64,000 nt of DNA from Gemmata massiliana (GCA_000531095.1 HG799468.1:380114-444113), one strand, 5' to 3'; shown: positions 18,543 to 27,874, numbered from the stretch's first letter. The notes: generated from the letters alone by a model not told the origin. Translations and numbers: made by a program.

Positions 18543-19562
18543 ATGCCCGATTCATTCCACGACAAGCACCTTCTGGTTCGCGCGGCAAACGGGGAGCGCG
18601 TCGAGCGCCCCCCGGTGTGGGCCATGCGCCAGGCCGGGCGCTGGGACCCAGAGTTCCAGAAGATCCGTGCCGGCAAAACCTTCTACGAGTTCTCGGCCGA
18701 CGTCGAGGCGTCGGCCCGCGCGTCGCTGTGCCCGCGCCGGTTCGGTGTGGACGCGATCATCCTCTTCTACGACATCACCACGCTGCCGTTCTCGATGGGG
18801 CTGCCGTTCGAGTTGCAGCCCGGCGCGGGGCCGGTCCCGGACCGCCCGATCCGCACGCGCGCGGACCTCGACCGGCTGAACCCCAACCCGCAACCGGAGT
18901 CCTACGCTCACATCCGTGCGCTACTGAAGCGCGTCAAAGACGAGTTGCAAGGCGATTTGCCGGTACTGGTGTTCGCCGGCGCCCCGTTCACGGTGGCCAC
19001 GTATTGCATCGGTACCGGCAAGGACGTGGACGCGACCCGGCGCTTCGCCGCGGAAGAGCCGGCCGTGTGGAACGGGCTGCTCGAACGGCTATCGGGGGCC
19101 ACGGTCCGGTTCCTGCGCACGCTGATCGCCGACGGCGCGGACGCTTACCAGCTCTTCGACTCGTGGGCCGGCGGTCTGGCTCCGGACGAGTACGACCGCT
19201 GGGCGCACCCGTTCCACGCGGACATCATCACCCGGGCCACGGGTGTCCCACGCATCCTCTTCGTGAAGGAAGGCCCGTACCTGGACCGGATGTGCGATTC
19301 GGGCGCGGAAGTGATTAGTCTGGGTAGCGTCCACGACCTCGCCGCCGCGCGCCAGAAGTACCCCAACCTCGCGTTCCAGGGGAACGTCGACGAAGAGATC
19401 CTCCGGGGCGGCACCCCGGAACAGGTGCGCGACGCCGTCAAAGCGTGTCTCCGCGCGGGAGGGGGCGAGCGCCACATCATGAACCTGAACCACGGTGTCG
19501 ATAAAGGCACGCCGGTCGCGAATTTCGAGGCCTACGTGAACGCGGCGCGAGCAGGGGCGTAG
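18543..19562 (+). CDS. hemE: uroporphyrinogen decarboxylase
   Basis: 339 aa, cytosolic; decarboxylates the four acetate side chains of uroporphyrinogen III to give coproporphyrinogen III in heme synthesis. The N-terminal signature PPVWAMRQAGRW (Arg and Gln of the active site) is present with Trp in place of the common Tyr. It is followed by FYDITTLPFSMG (the conserved Asp region), GAPFTVATYCIG, DSWAGGLAPDEY and the C-terminal FQGNVDEEILRGG / HIMNLNHGVDKGTPV. Length matches the family. A palindromic element reaches to 8 nt before the ATG and leaves no clear Shine-Dalgarno sequence. Confidence 0.95.
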   Translation: MPDSFHDKHLLVRAANGERVERPPVWAMRQAGRWDPEFQKIRAGKTFYEFSADVEASARASLCPRRFGVDAIILFYDITTLPFSMGLPFELQPGAGPVPDRPIRTRADLDRLNPNPQPESYAHIRALLKRVKDELQGDLPVLVFAGAPFTVATYCIGTGKDVDATRRFAAEEPAVWNGLLERLSGATVRFLRTLIADGADAYQLFDSWAGGLAPDEYDRWAHPFHADIITRATGVPRILFVKEGPYLDRMCDSGAEVISLGSVHDLAAARQKYPNLAFQGNVDEEILRGGTPEQVRDAVKACLRAGGGERHIMNLNHGVDKGTPVANFEAYVNAARAGA

Positions 19563-19632
19563 GGCCGACGCTTCTGGCTTTCGCGCCCCCGGGCGGTTAC
19601 AACGGAGTCACCTTTCCGCCCGGAGGCGGTCC

Positions 19633-21153
19633 ATGCGCGTTGCCGTGTCACTGCTGGTGCTGTCCGCGTTCGCCCTGGCGCTCCCCGCCCAGGACCGGGA
19701 AACGACCGCGGACGACCTGCTCCGGGCCGTCGAGCGCAAACTCGTTGCCGCGAACGAGCGCGCCGGGCCGTGCGTCGCGTGCGTGGTCGTGTCGCGGAGC
19801 GAGAAGTACCCGAAGCCGACCAGCGACGTACCGGGCGCCCTCGGCGCGTTCGACCCGAAGCTGTTCGCGAAGGACAATCCGAACGGGGGCGAGCAACTGG
19901 CCAAGGCGCTCGACCTGTCGGACCCACGAGCCGTCGCCGATCACGGGTTCGCGTGCGGGGTGGTCATTGACGATAAGGGGCTCGTCCTCACCCCCTACCA
20001 CGTCGTCGACGGCGCGACCAAGATCTACGTCCACTTGCCCGGCGCGGCCGGGTCTTACGCGGACATCCACGCGGCCGATGCGTGCCACGACCTCGCAGTG
20101 TTGAGACTGCTCACCCCGCCCGCGGGGTTGAAAGCAATCAAATTCGGAGACGTCCGGCTCACGCAGCGCGACGGCCCAAGGGGGAACGTTACCACCGGCA
20201 AGCTCGCCGTACTGGTCGCAAGTGCTTACGTACCAAATCTCCCAATTAATAAGCCAAGTGTGGCGCTCGGCAGCGTAACGAACGTGCGCCACCACCTCCC
20301 CATCCAAGGCTTGGACCAGCGCCAGAGACGGTTGGATGATTACTACCTCCACGGCCCGTTTTTGGAACACGATGCCAAGCTGAATACGGGCATCAGTGGC
20401 GCCGCGCTCCTGAACCTCGACGGCGAGATGATCGGCCTGACGACGAGCGCACCGGTGCCGGGACTTGGCGAAAAGCAGCCCGAGTACGCATTCCCTTTAA
20501 CGGAACAGCGCCTCCGAGTCATCGAAGTTCTGCGGCGCGGGGAAGAAGTTGAAATCGGGTTTCTCGGCGTGTTGCTGGGCACCAACTTCGCATCCCTCAC
20601 GGTGAGTGGTACGACCCCGCTCGGCCCGGCCGCAAAAGCCGGTATCAGCCCCGGGGACGTCATCACGCACATCGACGGTGCCACGGTCCGAAACTACGAC
20701 GATTTACTGGGCCACATCGGGTCAGCCCTTGCCGGTACAAAAGTGACGCTCACAATTGGCAACACGCGCGACGTCACTCTCGCACTGGGTAAGTGGCAGC
20801 ACACCCGCCCCGTGATCGCCTCCGTTCGCCCGGACCCGGTATTCGGGCTGCGCGTCGACCACGACAGCATCCTCGCGCAAACTGTGGGCGAGCGCGCTCG
20901 AGCGACCACACCCAGGAACATTCCTAGCGGCGTATCGATCGGCACCCTCGTACCGAATTCGCCCGCTGAGGCGGCCTTCAAGAAGCTGGGAGACGACCCA
21001 CAAAAGCGCTGGCTCGTCACGCACGCGAACGGCAAAGCGGTCACGACCCCCACCGAGTTCTACGCGGCCACGAAGAGCCAAAAGGCCATCAAACTGACGG
21101 TTATCGACCCGACCGAAGCGAAGCGCCAGGAGCGCGAAGTGAGCTTCCCATGA
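19633..21153 (+). CDS. secreted trypsin-like serine protease with PDZ domains
   Basis: 506 aa, exported (signal peptide of about 19 residues ending ALPAQ). A trypsin-like domain shows His in TPYHVVDG, Asp in ACHDLAVLRL, and the Ser context LNTGISGAALLNLDG (GISGAA instead of the usual GNSGGP). A PDZ domain follows (about 300-380, with GPAAKAGISPGDVITHIDG), and a second divergent PDZ-like segment near the C-terminus (SIGTLVPNSPAEAAFKKLG). This is HtrA-like, but with a long insertion between the Asp and Ser regions (about residues 180-245). The triad appears complete. The stop overlaps the next start by ATGA, so the isomerase-like gene is coupled. Confidence 0.85.
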   Translation: MRVAVSLLVLSAFALALPAQDRETTADDLLRAVERKLVAANERAGPCVACVVVSRSEKYPKPTSDVPGALGAFDPKLFAKDNPNGGEQLAKALDLSDPRAVADHGFACGVVIDDKGLVLTPYHVVDGATKIYVHLPGAAGSYADIHAADACHDLAVLRLLTPPAGLKAIKFGDVRLTQRDGPRGNVTTGKLAVLVASAYVPNLPINKPSVALGSVTNVRHHLPIQGLDQRQRRLDDYYLHGPFLEHDAKLNTGISGAALLNLDGEMIGLTTSAPVPGLGEKQPEYAFPLTEQRLRVIEVLRRGEEVEIGFLGVLLGTNFASLTVSGTTPLGPAAKAGISPGDVITHIDGATVRNYDDLLGHIGSALAGTKVTLTIGNTRDVTLALGKWQHTRPVIASVRPDPVFGLRVDHDSILAQTVGERARATTPRNIPSGVSIGTLVPNSPAEAAFKKLGDDPQKRWLVTHANGKAVTTPTEFYAATKSQKAIKLTVIDPTEAKRQEREVSFP

Positions 21154-21962
21154 AATACGCCATCTGCAACGAAACGTTCGAGGGCTGGGAGCACGCCCGT
21201 GTTTGCGCCCGGATCGCGGAATTGGGCTACACCGGGCTCGAAGTCGCACCGTTTACGCTCGCCCCGCGCATTACGGACGTGAGCACCGCGCGCCGGTCCG
21301 AGCTGCGCAAGCAAGCGGAATCAGCGGGCGTGCAGCTCATCGGGCTCCACTGGCTGCTCGCAAAAACAGAGGGTTTTCACCTGACTTCGCCCGACGCCGC
21401 GGCCCGCAAGCGCACGGGGGAGTACCTCGCGGAACTGTCGCACGCTGCGGCCGATCTGGGTGGCGACATCCTCGTGCTCGGGTCGCCCTTCCAGCGCAAC
21501 CTCGCCGAAGGGATCACCCGCGAACAGGGCGAGGCGTTCGCTACCGACACACTCACGCACTGTCTTCCGGCGCTGGAACGCGACCGCGTGTACTTGTGTC
21601 TGGAACCACTCACGCCGGCAGAAACGAACTTCATGACCACCGCCGCAGAGGGCGTCAGCCTCGCCCGGAAACTGGCCCACCCGTTCGTGAAACTGCACCT
21701 CGACGTGAAGGCAATGGCCGCGGAGTCCGCACCCGCGCCGGACGTGATCCGCGCGAACCGCGAGTACGTGCACCACTTCCACGCCAACGACCCGAACAAG
21801 CGCGGACCGGGCTTCGGTAGCACCGACTTCAAACCCATCTTCCAGGCGCTCAAAGACGTGAACTACGCCGGCTGGGTGTCGGTCGAGGTGTTCGACTACT
21901 CCCCCGACCCCGATACCATCGCCCGCGACAGCATCCGCTACATGCGCGAATGCGCGAGGTAG
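21150..21962 (+). CDS. sugar phosphate isomerase/epimerase (xylose isomerase-like TIM barrel)
   Basis: 270 aa. AP-endonuclease-2 type TIM barrel, recognised by FEGWEHARVCARIAELGYTG at the N-terminus, GLHWLLAKTEGFHL, GGDILVLGSP, LCLEPLTPAETNFM (metal-binding Glu), LHLDVKAMAAE, VHHFHANDPN (His/Asp ligands) and WVSVEVFDYSPDP near the end. Metal ligands look intact. Such proteins isomerise or epimerise keto-sugars or act as dehydratases; the substrate is unknown. The ATG overlaps the protease stop (ATGA). Confidence 0.85.
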   Translation: MKYAICNETFEGWEHARVCARIAELGYTGLEVAPFTLAPRITDVSTARRSELRKQAESAGVQLIGLHWLLAKTEGFHLTSPDAAARKRTGEYLAELSHAAADLGGDILVLGSPFQRNLAEGITREQGEAFATDTLTHCLPALERDRVYLCLEPLTPAETNFMTTAAEGVSLARKLAHPFVKLHLDVKAMAAESAPAPDVIRANREYVHHFHANDPNKRGPGFGSTDFKPIFQALKDVNYAGWVSVEVFDYSPDPDTIARDSIRYMRECAR

Positions 21963-22025
21963 GAAGTTACGAAGAGCCACGGATCAGAGGACAGAGAGCA
22001 GAAATCAGAAGACAGCGGACAGAAA

Positions 22026-22322
22026 GCAGAACCGCGGATCACGCAGATAACACGGACCAAGGCCGAGAAATCAGAAAGGCAAAAGAGTGTATTGGTTAGC
22101 CCCGTTAGGGGCGTAGGCGAGTAGCCAGGGGTGAAGCGAGCTACGCGAGCACAACCCCTGGCGGACCACCCGGCGCACATGCTGTTCGCAGGGGTTGCGC
22201 GGCGCTTCACCCCTGGGCTACTCGCCTACGCCCCTAACGGGGCTGAAAACCAACACACATTGAGCCTCTGATCTCTTATCTTTTGTTCTGATCCGCGCTA
22301 TCTGCGTGATCCGCGGTTCTGC
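22026..22322. repeat. nested long palindrome (about 300 bp) upstream of the ceramidase-like gene
   Basis: An outer pair of arms (about 22026-22056 and 22290-22322, sharing CAGAACCGCGGATCACGCAG) encloses an inner pair (about 22096-22138 and 22205-22248, sharing TAGCCCCGTTAGGGGCGTAG). The intervening loop also pairs partly. The whole 21963-22347 gap is filled by this structure and purine-rich flanks (repeated ATCAGA/GACAGA). This is the layout of a non-autonomous mobile repeat or of layered REP elements; no protein is encoded. Confidence 0.8.
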
Positions 22323-22347
22323 CTTTATCCTTCGGAAGAGACGTCTC

Positions 22348-23736
22348 ATGCGATTCGCCTCCGCGCTGTGCGTGCTCCTCTCCTTCGCTCTCCCCGGTTC
22401 CGCGGGTGAGTTCAGTGTGGGCTTCAGTGAAGTGGACGTCACGCCCGAAGTCGGGAAGAAGCCGGTGTACATCGCGGGGTTCGGTCAGAACCGCAAGGCA
22501 ACGAAGGTCCACGACCCGATCACGGCGCGGGCCGTCGTAATGGGCGACGGCGACGAGAAAATCGCGTTCGTGTCGGTCGACGTGATCGGGCTGTTCCTCC
22601 CGAGCGTCGAGCGGATCCGCGAGAAAGTAACCGGGTTCAAGTACGTGCTCGTCTCTGCGACCCACAACCACGAAGGGCCGGACACACTTGGCCTTTGGGG
22701 GCCGACGCCGATTCAAACGGGAATCGATGCCGACTACCAGAAGAAACTGGAAACGGGCTGCGCGGACGCGATCAGGGCCGCAGACAAAGCCCGCACACCG
22801 GCCACCGTGCGCATCGGGAAGGCGAGCGATCCCGATCTGCTACTCGACAACCGCAAGCCGGTCGTGAAGCACGACGAACTGGTGGTGCTCCAGTTCCGCG
22901 AACCGAAGACCAACAAGTCGCTCGGCGTGTTGGTGCAGTGGAACTGCCACCCGGAATCGCTCGATTCGCGGAACACTGAGATTTCGGCCGACTTCATTCA
23001 CTACACGGTGAAGCACTTGCGGGAATCGCACAAGTGCCCGGTGGCGTACTTCACCGGGACCGTCGGCGGGCTCATGACCACGCTGAAGCTGCCGATCAAG
23101 GACGAGAAGGGCAAGGAACTCGCCGACGGAACGTTCGAGAAAACGGAGCGCTACGGCCGACTCGTTGCCGCCCTCGCGGACAAGGCGCTGAAGGACGCAG
23201 CGCCCGTAAAACTGACGCCGTTCACGGCTCGCACGCAGGAGCTTCTGGTGCCGGTGGAGAACGCCGTTTACCGGCTCGGGTGGTCGCTCGGCACGCTCGA
23301 CCGCACCATGTACGCCTGGGAAGGGACGCCCACACCGAAGAAGTTCACTGCGACGAAGGACGTTACGAAGCCTGTCGCGGTCAAAACGGAAGTCGGGTAC
23401 CTGAAACTCGGCGAACTCGAAATCGCCGCGATACCGGGCGAAATCTACCCCGAACTGGTGCTGGGAAAGGTCCAGAATCCGGCCGATCCCGGAGCGGACT
23501 TCCCCGACGCCCCCATCGAACCCGCCATCTACGACCAGTTGAAGAGCAAGCACCGCATGCTGATCGGCCTCGCGAACGACGAACTGGGGTACTTCATCCC
23601 GAAGCGCCAATGGGACGATAAAGCCCCGTTCTGCTACGGGCTGAAGAAGTCCCAGTACGGCGAAATGAACAGCGTCGGGCCTGAAGCCGCCCCCATTATC
23701 TGTGGTACGTTCAAGGAGTTGGTGAAGGGGAAGTAA
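22348..23736 (+). CDS. secreted neutral/alkaline ceramidase-like protein
   Basis: 462 aa from the ATG at 22348 (GGAAGAG upstream). Signal peptide MRFASALCVLLSFALPGSAG, then the family start FSVGFSEVDVTPEVGKKPVYIAGFG and the AVVMGDGDEKIAFVSVDVIGL segment. Next come VSATHNHEGPDTLGLWG (the His-rich zinc-site region of neutral ceramidases) and QWNCHPESLDSRNTEISADF. Planctomycetes carry many such proteins annotated as 'neutral/alkaline non-lysosomal ceramidase'; lipid amidase activity is not demonstrated by sequence. The start lies immediately after a large palindrome. The 3' end overlaps convergent truD by 26 nt. Confidence 0.8.
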   Translation: MRFASALCVLLSFALPGSAGEFSVGFSEVDVTPEVGKKPVYIAGFGQNRKATKVHDPITARAVVMGDGDEKIAFVSVDVIGLFLPSVERIREKVTGFKYVLVSATHNHEGPDTLGLWGPTPIQTGIDADYQKKLETGCADAIRAADKARTPATVRIGKASDPDLLLDNRKPVVKHDELVVLQFREPKTNKSLGVLVQWNCHPESLDSRNTEISADFIHYTVKHLRESHKCPVAYFTGTVGGLMTTLKLPIKDEKGKELADGTFEKTERYGRLVAALADKALKDAAPVKLTPFTARTQELLVPVENAVYRLGWSLGTLDRTMYAWEGTPTPKKFTATKDVTKPVAVKTEVGYLKLGELEIAAIPGEIYPELVLGKVQNPADPGADFPDAPIEPAIYDQLKSKHRMLIGLANDELGYFIPKRQWDDKAPFCYGLKKSQYGEMNSVGPEAAPIICGTFKELVKGK

Positions 23737-24889
23737 CGCGCTTCACCAGCATCGTCGCGTAGCTGCCGCGCGGGAGGTCGAAGCGGAGCACCAGTTTCTT
23801 GCGCCCGCAGTTCAGTTCGTCGGCCTCCGCGGTGTGGCTCAAGTTCTCCGGGCGCACGCACGCGGAGCGGTCGCCCTTCGAGAAGAACGGCTTCTGCATC
23901 CCCTTCACTTTCAGTTCCGCGAGCGTTAGGCCCTCCGATTTCATCGCTTCTTCGACGATCGGCAGCCACGCAGCGTCGGGAGCGGGCTTCACGCGCGCGG
24001 AGGGCAGCGGAAGGGTGAGCGATTCCCACGCGGCACGGTGTTCTTCCGGCACTTGCACCGGCGCGGGAACGCGACCGAGCTTCAGTTCCACCGTGGTCAG
24101 GTTCTCCGCGCCGAGCGTCGCGGTGAGCCACGCGGCCAGCATCTTGTTCCAGAGATAGCTCTGGTACGCAGACAGATACAGTCCTTGAAGTTCCGGTCGC
24201 AACCGCGCGACCGCTCCCTTGAAGTCGGTCGGGTGCGCGGCGAGATAGCTGACCAGGCTGCGGGCGTGGCCCTTCGGCAGTTTCGCTTGGCACTCGGGCC
24301 ACTTGCCCCACAACTCGATGAGTGTGGCCTTCTCGCGCTTCGCATCGGCCCGGTCGAACTCGTAGGGCGCCGCGAGCGCGAGCCACAGTGCCCGCTCGAA
24401 CCGCCCGAACACCATCTCCTTCGCGACGAACTCTTCTGCCTCCCCGACCGAGCCGAAGCGCTGATCGTCGAAGTAGTTCGGCACTCCCGCGCCGGCGACC
24501 TCGCGGAGCGCGTCTTCGGCGTGGGTGATGGCGCCGTCGCTCAGGGAGCGGAGCGCGATCGTGAAGCGGTTCGCACGGATGTTGGCCGCGGTAAACGGCT
24601 CCGCGCACTGACCGAGGTACGTGAGCGTCACGCGCTCGTGGAACAGGTTCCGCTTCGCCCCGCGGAATACGGTGACGTGCTGTGAGGTCACCGCGTGGCG
24701 ATCCTTTAGCCCGCCGTAACTCAGCCGGCGGAAGTCGAGCTGCCAGCGCCGGCGGATCGCCGCGAGCGCGTCCGGCGTGGTCCAACCGGTCTTGTCGAGC
24801 CGGTACAGCGCGAAATCGCCTGCGTCCGCGGGCATGGTGTCGGTCAGTTCTTCGACCCGGAAGTCCTCCGGCTGCTGCTTCAGTTTCAT
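23711..24889 (-). CDS. truD: tRNA pseudouridine(13) synthase TruD
   Basis: 392 aa. Converts U13 of tRNA (classically tRNA-Glu) to pseudouridine. Recognisable segments are the N-terminal KQQPEDFRVEEL, GLKDRHAVTSQHVTV with the catalytic Asp of TruD, FTIALRSL, and GVPNYFDDQRFG, followed by the TruD-specific insertion domain and the C-terminal ELNCGRKKLVLRFDLPRGSYATM. I start at the ATG at 24889 (MKLKQQPEDF); an earlier ATG at 24916 adds nine non-homologous residues. It converges on and overlaps the ceramidase-like gene by 26 nt, so the two transcripts can interfere. Confidence 0.92.
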   Translation of the reverse strand: MKLKQQPEDFRVEELTDTMPADAGDFALYRLDKTGWTTPDALAAIRRRWQLDFRRLSYGGLKDRHAVTSQHVTVFRGAKRNLFHERVTLTYLGQCAEPFTAANIRANRFTIALRSLSDGAITHAEDALREVAGAGVPNYFDDQRFGSVGEAEEFVAKEMVFGRFERALWLALAAPYEFDRADAKREKATLIELWGKWPECQAKLPKGHARSLVSYLAAHPTDFKGAVARLRPELQGLYLSAYQSYLWNKMLAAWLTATLGAENLTTVELKLGRVPAPVQVPEEHRAAWESLTLPLPSARVKPAPDAAWLPIVEEAMKSEGLTLAELKVKGMQKPFFSKGDRSACVRPENLSHTAEADELNCGRKKLVLRFDLPRGSYATMLVKRVTSPSPTP

Positions 24890-24948
24890 GTGGTTATTGA
24901 AGCAGCACGGCCACACTCGGACGAGCCTAATCTCATTTCAGGGGCTAA

Positions 24949-25045
24949 CGAGCCGCGACCGCGAGGGAGCGGGAAGCACCCCCTGATGGCAACGGTCCCA
25001 GTTAAACGAGTGGGCGCCACCCCGCTCCCTCGCGGTCGCGGCTCG
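24949..25045. repeat. perfect 25-bp inverted repeat between truD and a lipoprotein gene
   Basis: Arms 24949-24973 (CGAGCCGCGACCGCGAGGGA...) and 25021-25045 are exact reverse complements separated by 47 nt. It lies upstream of truD and downstream of the gene at 25070-25873, where it could terminate the latter or be a dispersed palindromic element. Confidence 0.85.
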
Positions 25046-25069
25046 CTCCGGGAACCGGACGGGGCCCAT

Positions 25070-25873
25070 TCACGGTTTCTGCACGACCGCACCCGACACG
25101 GCCGGGGCCGACGGCACGGGGCGAGTGCTCACGTGGGTGCCGATCGCACGCACGGGACCGCGGTCGGAGAGGAAGCCCCACTCGCCGCCCGGCTGTTGGT
25201 TCGAGGCGCGCCGGGCGACCGTGCCGGGGGCGCTGCTGTCGGGGATTACCTCCAGCGGCGGTTCGCAGTTTTGAGCTGCGATGTCGTTAAGCAGGTCCGT
25301 AATCACCGCTACCGTTGTCGGGTGTGCGGGCAGCCCGAAGTGGCTGGCGTTGCCCACCACGACGCGACTGGAGTGCGGGAGACTCGCGGCGCACGTTCCG
25401 CTCGTGATGAGCAGCGTGCGGCTCCCGCACGGTTCTGCGGGGCAGCCCATCGGGTCGAGCAGCACGACGGCCTCGACGGGAATGCCCTTCGCGGTGAGGT
25501 CGCGGGAGAGCGAAACCGCGGTCGCGGCCCCGAGATCGTACCCGAGGAGCACGAACCGCGCGTCCGGGTCGGTGCGCCGGATGCAGTCGATCTCCGACTT
25601 CACCCACCCGCCGTGGCACAGTTCGCCCATGCCCACCTTGGCGAAGCCGGCGTCCCCGAGCTTCATGCGGAGCGCGTTCAGCCCGCAATCCGTCGTGGGC
25701 GTGAGGCCGTGCATCATGAACACGTGAACTTCGTTCCGGCACTGCACCGGGAGGTCGAGGTCGGGGCCGTGATTCAGCGTCTTCTCGTACCCCTTCGTGC
25801 AGCACAACACGCACCCGGTGCTCGCCAGTACGGTTGCCAGGATCGCACCGATTGCCCAGGAACGCGCATTCAT
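25070..25873 (-). CDS. putative lipoprotein with alpha/beta-hydrolase-like core
   Basis: 267 aa. The ATG at 25873 has GAGGGA upstream. The N-terminal signal ends in a Cys after LASTG, a plausible lipobox, so membrane anchoring through a lipid is likely. The core shows HVFMMHGLTP (oxyanion strand) and RFVLLGYDLGAATAV in the position of the nucleophile elbow, but with Asp in place of Ser (GYDLG). Later segments VVLLDPMG and VVVGNASHFGLPAHP provide a possible acid and His. It may use an Asp nucleophile or be non-catalytic. The N-terminal region is Cys-rich (CVLCC). Substrate unknown. Confidence 0.65.
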   Translation of the reverse strand: MNARSWAIGAILATVLASTGCVLCCTKGYEKTLNHGPDLDLPVQCRNEVHVFMMHGLTPTTDCGLNALRMKLGDAGFAKVGMGELCHGGWVKSEIDCIRRTDPDARFVLLGYDLGAATAVSLSRDLTAKGIPVEAVVLLDPMGCPAEPCGSRTLLITSGTCAASLPHSSRVVVGNASHFGLPAHPTTVAVITDLLNDIAAQNCEPPLEVIPDSSAPGTVARRASNQQPGGEWGFLSDRGPVRAIGTHVSTRPVPSAPAVSGAVVQKP

Positions 25874-26021
25874 CACCGGTCCCTCGCCTTGACTCTTCGG
25901 CTCTGCCTCTTCAGATCGGCAGAACTCGCGAGACCGCGAGAACCGTTGCATTTTAACGCGCTACATTCCCGCGGAACCGGTACGGGTCATTCCGGTTACC
26001 GAGAATAGGCACTCTGGGCAA

Positions 26022-27047
26022 CTAACTGATGGCGACCGGCTTACCCAGCTTCACAGACTCGATTTCCCGGTGGCACAGCACTAGCGCGTCCCGCGCCAGT
26101 TGCCCACTCAACAGCGCCGGCTCCGTCCCCGTGGTTACGCCGGTCACCGCAGCTTGGAGTTCGTCCGAGAACGCCGAGAGCGCGTCGCCGCCGCCGGGCA
26201 GCTCCGGCTGCGTAGAGCGCCCGTCCGCCGTCAACAGCGTCAGCGGAACGCCGCCGGAGTCGTACAGCAGCGTCGCTTTCTCCAGGTAGATCTCGTAGCC
26301 GTGAACGAACGGGCGCCCGCCCATGCTCACCGCCCCGCTGGAGCACGTCACCGCGGGACCGCCCGGGCCGTAGAGGTAGGACGTGGTGAGGTACGTCACC
26401 GCGTCGCTCTCGACCGTGCCCACCGAGAACACATGCTCGGGCACGCCGCACATGAGGCCGATGAAGTGCGTGTCGTGGATGTGCAGGTCGACGGCCGGTC
26501 CGCCGGTCTTCGCGGCGTCGCCGATGTCCGCGGACCAGTCCGGTTTCGCGATCACGCGCTTGAAATGCGCCCCGACCACTTTCCCGTACAGCCCGCCGGA
26601 AATGACCTCGGCCGCGAACCGGAACTCCGGGAAGAACGGCAACACGTGCGCGACCATCAGGAGCTTGCCCGCGCTCTTCGCGGCCGCCACCATCGCGTCG
26701 GCGTCCTGCGGCGACAGCGCGATCGCCTTCTCCACGAGTACGTGTTTGCCGGCCTTGAGCGCGGCGAGCACGATCGGCGTGTGCTGGTCGGTGACCGTAC
26801 ACACATCAATGAGGTCGATGTCGGGGTCCGCGAGCATTTCGCTCAGGTCCGCGTAGGCCTTCACGCCCGTGAGATCGACCTGCCCGGGTTCGGGACCGAA
26901 GTTCCCGCGCGTGTTGCGCCAGTCGCCCGCGCGCTTGGCCGCGTCGCGGCTGCAAATGGCCGTGACCTTCGCCCCCGTGAGGCGCTGGCTCGCGAGGAAG
27001 TGAATCCGGCCCATGAAGCCTATTCCCACGATTCCGATTCGTACCAT
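26022..27047 (-). CDS. Gfo/Idh/MocA family NAD(P)-dependent oxidoreductase
   Basis: 341 aa from the ATG at 27047. The N-terminal Rossmann fold starts MVRIGIVGIGFMGRIHF (GxGxxG), followed by VTAICSRD, DLIDVCTVTDQHTPIVLAAL and the family signature GKHVLVEKAIALS with the active-site-region Lys. HIHDTHFIGLMCG holds the D-x3-H pair of the catalytic site. It probably oxidises or reduces a sugar or inositol-type substrate in the cytosol, which cannot be specified. It stands alone on the minus strand, with a decayed region upstream. Confidence 0.88.
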   Translation of the reverse strand: MVRIGIVGIGFMGRIHFLASQRLTGAKVTAICSRDAAKRAGDWRNTRGNFGPEPGQVDLTGVKAYADLSEMLADPDIDLIDVCTVTDQHTPIVLAALKAGKHVLVEKAIALSPQDADAMVAAAKSAGKLLMVAHVLPFFPEFRFAAEVISGGLYGKVVGAHFKRVIAKPDWSADIGDAAKTGGPAVDLHIHDTHFIGLMCGVPEHVFSVGTVESDAVTYLTTSYLYGPGGPAVTCSSGAVSMGGRPFVHGYEIYLEKATLLYDSGGVPLTLLTADGRSTQPELPGGGDALSAFSDELQAAVTGVTTGTEPALLSGQLARDALVLCHREIESVKLGKPVAIS

Positions 27048-27874
27048 CGGTGTTTTATCCTTGTTTTCAAGCGAATTGCGACGGTCCAAAGATTACACGG
27101 ATTTTGCCACCTGGGTCGTTTTTCCAGGGTTTCCGACCATTCTTTGTGCCATTCTTTGCGCCACGAAATCACCACGTTGCCCCTATTCTCCGAGATCGGA
27201 CGGATTCGTCGACGCGGCCACCTAAACAGCTTAAGACCGTCGCGCTCCGCCCGTTCTCCTCGAAACCGCCGCGGCTCTTCTCAGCGGCCTCGGCTGGCGA
27301 CACGACCGTCATCTCCTCGACCGTGGGATACGTCTTTGCGCTCGCGCACCCGGCCACAGATGATAACTGTCCCTCATTGCGTCGTTGTGAAAGACTTTCA
27401 AATTCCGGATAGCGTTGCGGGAACACATCGACGGGCTATTTCTGCGGGCTATGAGCCGGACTGCACTTTGCGCGACTTTCTGTATTCGATCGGCTGAGGA
27501 GTAGCAGGTGGCCAGGCGCCGGCCCGTCCGAGACGATGGGGTTACCACACCACCCTCGCCCCGGGCGGACACGGCCATGCCATCATCGCACCCAGTGCCC
27601 CCCGTCGTGCCACGGGTTTTCCCGTCTGGCATCGGCCCTGGACCCGCGGTCAGGTCCCCGGCTCGCGTAGTTGCTCGTCGGGGCCGTGCTGGCCCGGGGC
27701 CGACGGGCCGTTACCAGCTGGATTCGAGCGGCCGGGCTCTCGAGTGAGTTCCGGCGGCCGGGCTCTCGAGTGAGTTCCGGCCGTGTTACACCACCGTGTC
27801 GGCCGCGGGCTCAAGGGGTAATCGACAGCAACCGAGACTCGCTTGGCCGTCGGCGAACCGACGCACAGAACAGA
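27048..27874. other. intergenic stretch without convincing gene
   Basis: About 830 bp with no supported coding region. A minus-strand frame at 27169-27426 (85 aa) has semi-natural composition but no homology I recognise and no ribosome site. The stretch from 27520 to 27870 is very G+C rich with Arg/Pro translations in all frames and contains a 26-bp tandem duplication. It separates typical core genes from the accessory block to the right. Confidence 0.5.
27729..27780. repeat. perfect 26-bp tandem duplication
   Basis: The unit beginning CGGCCGGGCTCTCGAG occurs twice back-to-back (27729-27754 and 27755-27780) with no mismatch. It lies about 95 nt before the start of the surviving coding part of the truncated ATPase gene, so it may mark the rearrangement point. 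Confidence 0.9.

Noticed and set aside
27169..27426. 85-codon reverse frame in the gap after the oxidoreductase
   Set aside because: Somewhat protein-like but without ribosome site, conserved neighbours or any family similarity I can name; not enough to call a gene.
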